Shown piece by piece: positions 5,955 through 13,489 of a stretch of DNA of 64,000 bases. This DNA comes from Winogradskyella thalassocola. GTDB lineage: Bacteria; Bacteroidota; Bacteroidia; Flavobacteriales; Flavobacteriaceae. The stretch is taken from NCBI RefSeq assembly GCF_900099995.1, contig NZ_FNCZ01000004.1:1-64000 (forward strand). The letters are read 5' to 3'. A model generated the notes under the pieces. The model was not told the DNA's origin, did no database searches, and saw only the letters and a list, made by a program, of their open reading frames with translations. Numbering within the stretch: the stretch's first letter is position 1; every line of letters starts with the position of its first letter. The position numbers and the translations under genes were made by a program.

Positions 5955-6974
5955 ATGATTAAAGCACAAATTTCAGAAATAAAAGCACTCTTAAGTGCAC
6001 CTAAGAACATTGTAATTGTTCCTCATAGAAATCCAGATGGCGACGCAATGGGATCAACCTTAGCCTTGTACCATTATTTAAAACTTAATAATCACAATGC
6101 CGTTGTTATTGCACCTAATGATTATCCAGATTTTTTAAAGTGGTTACCAGGAGACGATACCGTTTTAAAATTTGAAACCCAACTAGAGGAAAGTTCCACA
6201 CTTATCAATAACGCTGATATTATTTTCACTTTAGATTTTAATGCTTTTCACAGAGCAGGAAATCAAATGGCTCACGTTTTAGAACCATCTACAGCAATTA
6301 AAATAATGATAGATCATCATCAGCAACCAGATGATTATGCCAAATACATGTATTCGGATATAAGTATGTCTTCGACTTGCGAAATGGTTTATAATTTTAT
6401 TGAAATGCTTGGCGATGATGATAAAATTAATGCCACTATAGCAACGTGCCTTTATGTTGGAATTATGACAGATACTGGCTCTTTCCGTTTTCCGGCTACC
6501 ACGAGTAGAACACATCAAGTTATTGGAAATTTAATTGAAAAAGGAGCTGAAAATTCTGAAATTCATAATAACATATACGATACTAATAGTTATAGTCGTT
6601 TACAATTATTAGGGAGAGCCATGCAGAATTTAAAGGTCATTCCCGAATTAAGAACGGCGTATATAACCTTGTCTCAGGCCGAATTAGATGAATTCAACTT
6701 TAAAAAAGGAGATACAGAAGGCTTTGTGAATTATGCTTTATCATTAAAAGATATTATTTTTGCTGCTATCTTTATAGAAAGTCAACAAGATCAAATTATA
6801 AAGATATCGTTACGTAGTAAAGGTGAGTTTTCGGTAAACGAATTTTCGAGAGCACATTTTCATGGAGGTGGCCATACCAATGCCGCCGGAGGACGTAGCG
6901 ATGATGACATGCAAACAACAATAAATAAATTTATTAGTATATTACCACAATATAAACAAGATTTGTCCCAATGA
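5955..6974 (+). CDS. nrnA: DHH-family phosphoesterase, NrnA type
   Basis: The 339-residue protein has the DHH/DHHA1 architecture of nano-RNase/pAp phosphatase NrnA. Metal-binding motifs are HRNPDGDA (24-31), DFNAFHR (94-100) and DHH (120-122), and the C-terminal DHHA1 domain has GGGHTNAAGG (304-313), which binds substrate. The known roles of the family are degradation of very short RNAs and hydrolysis of 3'-phosphoadenosine 5'-phosphate; c-di-AMP-related linear products are also possible. It is the first gene of a run with gldI (stop near the next possible start) and the PPIase fusion. Confidence 0.9.
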   Translation: MIKAQISEIKALLSAPKNIVIVPHRNPDGDAMGSTLALYHYLKLNNHNAVVIAPNDYPDFLKWLPGDDTVLKFETQLEESSTLINNADIIFTLDFNAFHRAGNQMAHVLEPSTAIKIMIDHHQQPDDYAKYMYSDISMSSTCEMVYNFIEMLGDDDKINATIATCLYVGIMTDTGSFRFPATTSRTHQVIGNLIEKGAENSEIHNNIYDTNSYSRLQLLGRAMQNLKVIPELRTAYITLSQAELDEFNFKKGDTEGFVNYALSLKDIIFAAIFIESQQDQIIKISLRSKGEFSVNEFSRAHFHGGGHTNAAGGRSDDDMQTTINKFISILPQYKQDLSQ

Positions 6975-7009
6975 AACCCCTAAATTGGTATCGATTAAAA
7001 TATAAACAC

Positions 7010-7543
7010 ATGAAAAACCTACTCATACTCACTATTGTATTACTGCTGTGTTTCAGCTGTAAACCTCCAGAAGCAAGACTACCAGAATCCGTACAATCTG
7101 GCTCATTCTTAAAAGCATCTGCAGAGCGTAATAAAAAGCTTAACGAATTAGAGCAACAACAAATCGAAGATATTATAAAGAGTAATCCTGATAAAGATTA
7201 CATCGCTTCCGAAAGTGGGTTTTGGTATTATTACCAAACTAAAATTGAAAGTGACACAATTCAACCTCAATTTGGTGATGTTGTACACTTTACCTTTGAT
7301 GTTTCTAATATTGAAGGCAATGAAATTTATGCTAACACCGATAAAACCTATATTATGGACAAAGAAGAATTGTTCACTGGTTTGCGTGAAGGTTTAAAAT
7401 TATTAAAACCAACTGAAACAGCAACATTTATATTTCCATCTCAAAAAGCCTTTGGGTATTATGGAGATGAAGGTAAAATAGGAACCAATGTTCCATTAAT
7501 TTGTGAAGTAACTTTAAACACTATAACTCAAAAAAATGATTAA
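7010..7543 (+). CDS. gldI: GldI-like FKBP-type peptidyl-prolyl isomerase lipoprotein
   Basis: Taken from the ATG at 7010 the protein has 177 residues with a lipoprotein signal, MKNLLILTIVLLLCFSC (Cys17). The frame is open upstream to 6971, but that start would put 13 charged residues before the signal. A linker is followed by an FKBP fold (about 80-175: GDVVHFTFDV, FTGLREGLKLLK, FIFPSQKAFGYYGD). GldI in Flavobacterium johnsoniae is a lipoprotein of this kind needed for gliding; a folding role for periplasmic and outer-membrane T9SS/gliding parts is inferred. It overlaps the next PPIase gene by 8 bases. Confidence 0.88.
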   Translation: MKNLLILTIVLLLCFSCKPPEARLPESVQSGSFLKASAERNKKLNELEQQQIEDIIKSNPDKDYIASESGFWYYYQTKIESDTIQPQFGDVVHFTFDVSNIEGNEIYANTDKTYIMDKEELFTGLREGLKLLKPTETATFIFPSQKAFGYYGDEGKIGTNVPLICEVTLNTITQKND

Positions 7544-8756
7544 AAAAGCACTTGCAGCATTCGTTGCTCTATTAGTTTTAACAAACACGTCTTGCCAAGA
7601 ACGTCATTCTGATTTAGAAGATGGACTTTATGCTGAATTTATAACCTCTAAGGATACTATGGTTGCTAAACTCTATTTTGAGAAAGCTCCTGTAACAGTA
7701 GCCAACTTCGTAGCGTTAGCAGAAGGAAATCACCCATTAGTAAAAGAAGAATATAAAGGAAAGCCTTTTTATGATGGCTTAACGTTTCACCGTGTGATGA
7801 ACAATTTTATGATTCAAGGTGGTGATCCAACAGCATCAGGTACTGGTGACCCTGGCTATAAATTTGAAGATGAATTAGTTCCAGAATACAGACATGACAA
7901 GATAGGTATGTTATCTATGGCAAACTCTGGTGTAAACTCTAACGGAAGTCAATTTTTTATCACTGAAAAAGTCACTCCTTGGTTAGATGGTTATGATGAA
8001 AACGGCACTTTAAGAGATTGTTCAAACCCTAGAGTTGCATGCCATGCTGTTTTTGGCGAATTGGTAAAAGGATTGAATGTACTAGATACTATTTCTAATG
8101 TTAAAGTGGCACCTAGAACTAACAAACCATTAGAAGATGTCATCATTAAAAAATTAAATATTATAAGAATAGGTTCAGCCGCAAAGAAATTTGATGCACC
8201 TAAAGTATTTACAGAAGAACTTCCAAAAATTAAAGAAAGAGCTGAAGCTGCAAAAATCGAAGCTGCTGCAAAAGCTGAAGAAGCTAAAAAAGAAGCGAAA
8301 GCAAAAGCTGATTTAGCAAAAACTGAATTCTTAAAAAAGAACGAAGAATTAAAAGGGCGTAAAATTGACTCTCCAACTGGGATGGCAATGATTTTTACAC
8401 ACGAAAGTAAAGGTGTGACGCCTAAGGCTACAGACCGTGTTAATATTGAATGTGCTGGTTATTTAGAAAATGGAGATTTATTCTGGACCACTTGGAAAGA
8501 CGTTGCTGAAAAAAATGGCAAATACGATGAACGCACTGATAAAGCTGGTAGATATACTAGTTTTGATATGCCTTATAATGAAACTGCTGGTTTAATTGCA
8601 GGCTTTAAAGAAGCTATGCTCCATATGAAAATCGGAGATAAGGCTAGAGTATTTATTCCTTATTATTTAGGCTATGGAGAAAGAGGAAATCCTCCTACAA
8701 TTCCACCAAGTGCTAACTTAGTTTTTGATATTGAATTAGCAAGCATTAAGAAATAG
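7536..8756 (+). CDS. cyclophilin-FKBP fusion peptidyl-prolyl isomerase lipoprotein
   Basis: The 406-residue protein joins two unrelated PPIase folds. After a lipoprotein signal with Cys20 (LVLTNTSC) comes a cyclophilin domain (about 29-215) with FHRV (84-87), QGGDP (94-98), MANSG and SQFFIT. A 45-residue Ala/Lys/Glu-rich coiled-coil linker (about 228-272) leads to an FKBP domain (about 285-406) with AGFKEAMLHMKIGDKARVFI, YLGYGERG and PPSANLVFDIEL. The start overlaps the end of gldI, so the two are co-translated. It probably acts in the periplasm on proline isomerisation. Two hairpin terminators follow. Confidence 0.92.
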   Translation: MIKKALAAFVALLVLTNTSCQERHSDLEDGLYAEFITSKDTMVAKLYFEKAPVTVANFVALAEGNHPLVKEEYKGKPFYDGLTFHRVMNNFMIQGGDPTASGTGDPGYKFEDELVPEYRHDKIGMLSMANSGVNSNGSQFFITEKVTPWLDGYDENGTLRDCSNPRVACHAVFGELVKGLNVLDTISNVKVAPRTNKPLEDVIIKKLNIIRIGSAAKKFDAPKVFTEELPKIKERAEAAKIEAAAKAEEAKKEAKAKADLAKTEFLKKNEELKGRKIDSPTGMAMIFTHESKGVTPKATDRVNIECAGYLENGDLFWTTWKDVAEKNGKYDERTDKAGRYTSFDMPYNETAGLIAGFKEAMLHMKIGDKARVFIPYYLGYGERGNPPTIPPSANLVFDIELASIKK

Positions 8757-8780
8757 GTAACACCAACTATAAGACATAAA

Positions 8781-8810
8781 AAAAAGCAGCTATTTAGCTG
8801 CTTTTTTTTT
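8781..8810 (+). terminator. terminator after the nrnA-gldI-PPIase run
   Basis: Stem GCAGCT (8786-8791), loop ATTT, AGCTGC (8796-8801), flanked by A-run and a T-run of ten. Confidence 0.85.
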
Positions 8811-8820
8811 TAATGTATTT

Positions 8821-8858
8821 AGACCTGTCAGATTTTTAAAACCTGACAGGTCTTTTTT
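8821..8858 (-). terminator. terminator for pepD (works on both strands)
   Basis: An 11-bp perfect stem AGACCTGTCAG (8821-8831) with CTGACAGGTCT (8843-8853) and a T-run on the plus side. It lies just past the pepD stop, between convergent genes. Confidence 0.75.
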
Positions 8859-8866
8859 TATGCAAA

Positions 8867-10330
8867 TTAAGCTTTAGGAATATTCTCTAAAACTTCTAGA
8901 ACAAATTTCCAATACTTCTGTGCAGAAGAAATCTGAGCACGTTCATCTGGTGAGTGCGCTCCTTTAATATTTGGTCCAAAACTAATCATGTCCATATCTG
9001 GATAGTTAGTTCCTAAAATACCACATTCTAAACCTGCATGGCAAGCTGCAACATGTGGCTTTTCACCATTATTTAAACGTTCATAAATAGGAACCATGAC
9101 TTTTAAAATGGCAGAATCCATATTTGGTGCCCAACCAGGATAATCACCAGAAAATTCTACTTCACAACCTGTCAACTCAAAAACAGAACGTAATGTATTC
9201 GCTAAATCTAATTTTGTACTTTCCACTGAACTACGTGTTAAACAGCCAATTTTAATAGCACCATCTTTCACTATAACTCTAGCGATATTATTAGACGTTT
9301 CTACCAAGTCCTTAATATCTGGACTCATACGATATACTCCATTCCAAGCCGCATGCAAAGCTCTTGTTAAACCTTCTTGCACACCTAGGTCCATAATTTT
9401 TTCTGGAGTCTCCGTTTTAGAAACAACAATTTCTAAATCGGGTTCCATAGTTTTAAATTCGGTTTTTAAAGTATCCCCAAATTCTTTCATTTCAGCTTCA
9501 AAAGCAGCTTCATGTATCGCATCAATAGCAACAGTAGCATTACTTTCTCTTGGAATAGCATTTCTTAAGCTCCCTCCATCAATTTCTGAAATACGAAGTC
9601 CAAAATTTTCAAAACCATCAAATAATATACGGTTCATTAATTTATTGGCATTTCCTAAACCTTCATGAATTTGCATTCCAGAGTGACCTCCTTGTAAGCC
9701 TTTTACAGTAATGGTATATCCAATTTTAAATTCAGGAGTTTCCTCTTCCTTATACTCGCGTCTTGCAGTAACATCTACTCCACCAGCACAACCTACACCA
9801 ATTTCATCGTCTTCTTCAGTATCTAAATTTAAAAGAATCGCACCGTTAAGTAAACCTCCTTTTAAACCTTTGGCACCTGTCATGCCAGTTTCTTCATCAA
9901 TTGTAAACAAAGCTTCTAAAGCAGGATGCGCTATAGTATCACTTTCTAAAATGGCCATAATCGTAGCAACTCCTAAACCGTTATCAGCGCCAAGCGTTGT
10001 GCCTTTTGCTTTTACCCAATCCCCTTCAATATGCATTTGAATACCTTGTTCATCAAAATTAAAAACGGTATCGTTATTTTTTTGATGTACCATATCTAAA
10101 TGTGACTGCATTACAATTGGCTTACGATCTTCCATACCTTTCGAGGCAGGTTTACGGATAATGACATTACCAACTTCATCTTCTATCGTTTCTAAACCTA
10201 AATTATTTCCGAAATCTTTCATAAATTGAATCACACGTTCTTCCTTTTTTGAAGGTCGTGGCACAGCATTTAAATCTGCGAATTTATTCCATAGTTGTTT
10301 TGGCTCTAAGGCTCTTATTTCTGAACTCAT
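8867..10330 (-). CDS. pepD: aminoacyl-histidine dipeptidase (M20 family)
   Basis: From the ATG at 10330 the protein has 487 residues, the usual PepD length; the frame is open 45 bases further, but that part overlaps the promoter. It hydrolyses Xaa-His dipeptides such as carnosine in the cytosol using two metal ions. M20 motifs: SHLDMVH (His77, Asp79), LGADNGLGV (bridging Asp116) and DEETGM (Glu146/Glu147), plus GGHSGMQIHEG in the lid and HAGLECGIL near the C-terminus. A -7 element TACCTTTG lies at 10351-10358 on the minus strand. Confidence 0.95.
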   Translation of the reverse strand: MSSEIRALEPKQLWNKFADLNAVPRPSKKEERVIQFMKDFGNNLGLETIEDEVGNVIIRKPASKGMEDRKPIVMQSHLDMVHQKNNDTVFNFDEQGIQMHIEGDWVKAKGTTLGADNGLGVATIMAILESDTIAHPALEALFTIDEETGMTGAKGLKGGLLNGAILLNLDTEEDDEIGVGCAGGVDVTARREYKEEETPEFKIGYTITVKGLQGGHSGMQIHEGLGNANKLMNRILFDGFENFGLRISEIDGGSLRNAIPRESNATVAIDAIHEAAFEAEMKEFGDTLKTEFKTMEPDLEIVVSKTETPEKIMDLGVQEGLTRALHAAWNGVYRMSPDIKDLVETSNNIARVIVKDGAIKIGCLTRSSVESTKLDLANTLRSVFELTGCEVEFSGDYPGWAPNMDSAILKVMVPIYERLNNGEKPHVAACHAGLECGILGTNYPDMDMISFGPNIKGAHSPDERAQISSAQKYWKFVLEVLENIPKA

Positions 10331-10350
10331 AAATCTTGTTTTTAGATTTG

Positions 10351-10358
10351 CAAAGGTA
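10351..10358 (-). promoter_or_regulatory. pepD -7 element
   Basis: TACCTTTG on the minus strand, an exact match to TAnnTTTG, 20 bases before the chosen pepD start. It argues against the upstream start at 10375. Confidence 0.6.
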
Positions 10359-10546
10359 CAAAATACGATTGTCACTTTGTTGACATTCCCAACTTGTTTC
10401 AGAATCGAAAATAGGGTTATTCAGAATTGAATTTGTCACGGATCCATTAATGCTTTTTCAATATATTTTTTTTTGATTCTGTAGGAAATTTACGAATTCA
10501 TTATGTATCTTTAACCATTGAAAACATTAGTAAAACATCAAAATAA

Positions 10547-12166
10547 ATGCAGACATTAAGCACTAAACAAAACCGCAAAAATTACAACAGAAAAATCACA
10601 TCGTTACACGCCCTAGTTATAGCTTTTGTGTTTGTAAGTTGCTCATCTAAAACGAAAAGCGCTTACGACGATTATGTATCTGATGTTTATCAAACATCAC
10701 AGGCTGGTGATAACCTCAAATTATTGTCTAGTGCTGATGCTAAAACAACTTCTACTGATGTTAAGAAAGTAACTTTAGAGGTACTTCCTAATGAAGAGTT
10801 TCAAAAATATTATGGTTTCGGTGCTTCATTTACCGAGTCCTCAGCATGGAATTTGGCTACAATCCCTGTTGAATCTCGCAAACAAGTCTTAACTAAACTT
10901 TTTAGTCCTACCGAAGGGGCTGGCTTCACGCTTACCAGAACACATATTAATAGTAGCGATTATTCAAACAATCATTATACCTATATCGAAGAGGGTGACG
11001 AAGATCTTTCAACCTTCAGCATTCATGAAGATATGAGAGGATTTACTGGTGATGAAAACGATCAAGTTCGTGATGTTGAACTCGTAGAACCTAGTTATGA
11101 TATTATTCCAATGATTTTAGAAGCCTCCAAAATTCCTGGTGCAGACTTTAAAATTATCGCGTCTCCATGGAGTCCACCATCTTGGATGAAATCAGGAGAA
11201 ACATCTGAGATGACGAATGGTAGTTTACTTCCTGAGTATTATGGGCTTTGGGCAGAATACATGTCAAAATATGTGACAGCATACAAAGAACAGGGCATTA
11301 ACCTTTGGGGTCTTACACCACAAAACGAACCTTTACATGCCCATGATGCACATTGGGACAGTAACGGATTTACACCAGAACAAGGTCGTGACTTTTTAAG
11401 AGATCACCTTGGTCCGCAACTTGTTAAAGATGGTCATTTAAATCTTGATGATTTAGAATCTGGATTACGAGTCCTAATTTATGACCACAACAAATCAACA
11501 ATGAACGACTATGTTCAAAAAACCTATGAAGACCCTGAAGCGTCTAAATATGCTTGGGGAACTGCTTTTCATTGGTACACAAATTCTGAATTGAAAGATA
11601 ACAACTGGTATGCTAAAGAATTAGCTGAATTACAAAAAAACTGGCCAAACAAAGGGATGATTCATACGGAATCGAGCATAGATATTGATGCTAAGGATCC
11701 TATTGGTCAATATTGGAGAGCAAGTACTGATTACGCAGGTACTTTTGTCCCTTTTGAAACGTATGTTAACGACATCATTACAGATTTAAACCACGGCACT
11801 CAAGGCTATATTGAGTGGTGTAGCATTCTTAGTCACAAAGGACAACCAAATCCTTATGATAATTTTAATAGTGCGCCAGTACTTATCAATCCAACCACTG
11901 ACAAAGTGATTTACACACCACTTTATTATTTACTAAGTCATTTTAGCAAGTTTATCCGCCCAGATGCTCGCAGAATTGCTTTAAAAGGTGATAACGTAAA
12001 CGGACTAATTTATACAGCGGCTAAAAATCCTGACGGCTCAATCGCTGTTGTTGTATACAACAATAATGAAGAAGCACATGAGCTATCAATCAAATTAGAA
12101 ACGAAGACTTATACAGCTCAAATTGCACCTAAAGCTGTTCAAACGATTCATTTGCGTAATAAGTAA
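10547..12166 (+). CDS. GH30 family glycoside hydrolase, lipoprotein
   Basis: The 539-residue protein is related to glucosylceramidase and GH30 beta-glucosidases. A basic N-terminus leads to a lipoprotein signal with Cys32 (FVFVSCSSK). The TIM barrel carries GFGASFTESSAWNL (90-103), SPWSPPSWMK, the acid/base Glu261 in LTPQNEP and the nucleophile Glu375 in HTESSID. A C-terminal beta domain (about 455-539) ends the protein, as in the family. Likely substrates are beta-1,3- or beta-1,6-glucans; which one is not decidable here. A TATCTTTA box lies about 40 bp upstream. The gene is not part of a visible polysaccharide-utilisation locus: no SusC/D pair is near. Confidence 0.93.
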   Translation: MQTLSTKQNRKNYNRKITSLHALVIAFVFVSCSSKTKSAYDDYVSDVYQTSQAGDNLKLLSSADAKTTSTDVKKVTLEVLPNEEFQKYYGFGASFTESSAWNLATIPVESRKQVLTKLFSPTEGAGFTLTRTHINSSDYSNNHYTYIEEGDEDLSTFSIHEDMRGFTGDENDQVRDVELVEPSYDIIPMILEASKIPGADFKIIASPWSPPSWMKSGETSEMTNGSLLPEYYGLWAEYMSKYVTAYKEQGINLWGLTPQNEPLHAHDAHWDSNGFTPEQGRDFLRDHLGPQLVKDGHLNLDDLESGLRVLIYDHNKSTMNDYVQKTYEDPEASKYAWGTAFHWYTNSELKDNNWYAKELAELQKNWPNKGMIHTESSIDIDAKDPIGQYWRASTDYAGTFVPFETYVNDIITDLNHGTQGYIEWCSILSHKGQPNPYDNFNSAPVLINPTTDKVIYTPLYYLLSHFSKFIRPDARRIALKGDNVNGLIYTAAKNPDGSIAVVVYNNNEEAHELSIKLETKTYTAQIAPKAVQTIHLRNK

Positions 12167-12298
12167 AAACACGGCTAACAAGTGTAGGTATTTATAAGAA
12201 GAAAAAAGGTTACAAAATACCGTATACAATCAATGACCAGCTTTTGATGTACTTTAAAAATTTAGCATGACCTTGAAAATGTAATTAGAACTTTTCCC

Positions 12299-12306
12299 TA
12301 TTTTTG
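12299..12306 (+). promoter_or_regulatory. -7 element next to the DUF3810 start
   Basis: TATTTTTG fits TAnnTTTG and ends 4 bases before the ATG at 12311, predicting a leaderless or nearly leaderless mRNA. Confidence 0.5.
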
Positions 12307-12310
12307 AGTC

Positions 12311-13378
12311 ATGCGTAAAAACAAAAAACTAATCCTCGTTGTGTTCTTCGGAATTCAATTGTTAGTATTATCTCAATTAAAACACTATCCTGAATTTGTT
12401 GAGCAGTTGTACAGCAACGGACTTTACGTTTTTATTTCAAAATTGATGCGCTATACGTTTGGCTGGATTCCATTTTCAGCTGGAGATATCTTTTACACCT
12501 TAGCCGGCATCTACCTCATCAGATGGCTAATTGTAAACAGAACACGTATTATTAAAGATACCGTGAATTGGTTACTTGATATTGGAGCGACCTTATCGAT
12601 TGCCTATTTTGCATTTCATATCCTTTGGGCTTTTAATTATTACAGACAGCCGCTTTATAAGTCCTTGAATCTTAAAGCAGATTACACCACCGAACAACTG
12701 GTTTCATTTACAGAACAATTGATTCAAAAATCGAATGCTTTACAACTTCAATTGGCAAAAAATGACACCTTAAAAGTTGAAATACCTTATACCAAACCTG
12801 AAATTTTAACGAAGGTAAAAGACGGATATCAAACACTTTCAGAAACGTATCCACAACTTGAATATCAACCAACAAGCATTAAAACATCCATTTATAGTTT
12901 ACCGTTAACCTATATGGGATTTTCGGGGTATTTAAATCCGTTCACCAATGAAGCTCAGGTAAATGGGTTGACTTTAACCTATAAGTTTCCAACAACAGCC
13001 TGTCACGAAGCAGCGCACCAACTGGGCTATGCCGCAGAAAACGAAGCTAATTTCATTGGCAGTTTAGCTGCCATTCAAAATGATGATGTTTATTTTAAAT
13101 ACTCTGGGTATACCTTTGCTCTTCGGTATTGTTTAGGTGAACTCTTTAAGCGCGACCCAGAACTTTATGACACTGTAATTCTAACTGTGAATACAGGCAT
13201 ACTGAAAAACTACCAAGATGTTCGAGAATTTTGGGATGCCTACAAAAACCCAATAGAACCTATTTTCGAAAAAACTTTTGATAATTTTCTAAAAGCAAAT
13301 AATCAGTCCGCTGGCATGAAAAGTTACAGCTATGTCGTTGCGCTTTTGGTTAATTATTATGAACATCAACCTTTATAA
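12311..13378 (+). CDS. DUF3810 family membrane protein with a metallopeptidase-like motif
   Basis: The 355-residue protein has three N-terminal hydrophobic segments (about 7-21, 55-73 and 92-109). The soluble domain carries CHEAAHQLGYAAENEANF, that is HExxH at 232-236 with a Glu about 10 residues on, the layout of a zinc metallopeptidase of the gluzincin type. DUF3810 proteins are common in Bacteroidota; neither substrate nor activity is established as far as I know. The gene stands alone. Confidence 0.85.
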   Translation: MRKNKKLILVVFFGIQLLVLSQLKHYPEFVEQLYSNGLYVFISKLMRYTFGWIPFSAGDIFYTLAGIYLIRWLIVNRTRIIKDTVNWLLDIGATLSIAYFAFHILWAFNYYRQPLYKSLNLKADYTTEQLVSFTEQLIQKSNALQLQLAKNDTLKVEIPYTKPEILTKVKDGYQTLSETYPQLEYQPTSIKTSIYSLPLTYMGFSGYLNPFTNEAQVNGLTLTYKFPTTACHEAAHQLGYAAENEANFIGSLAAIQNDDVYFKYSGYTFALRYCLGELFKRDPELYDTVILTVNTGILKNYQDVREFWDAYKNPIEPIFEKTFDNFLKANNQSAGMKSYSYVVALLVNYYEHQPL

Positions 13379-13489
13379 GTTTAGCTAGATACCTTTTCTT
13401 AATTTAGAAAATGTTAAAATATTAACATTAAATACAGCCATTTAGCTATAATTCCTATCTTTAGAATTCAATCTAACCCACCAAAACAT

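Noticed and set aside
12173..12179. A lone GGCTAAC after the GH30 gene, like the cassette left core.
   Set aside because: No matching GTTAGCC start, no internal repeat hairpin and no cassette-sized gene; a chance match is likely.
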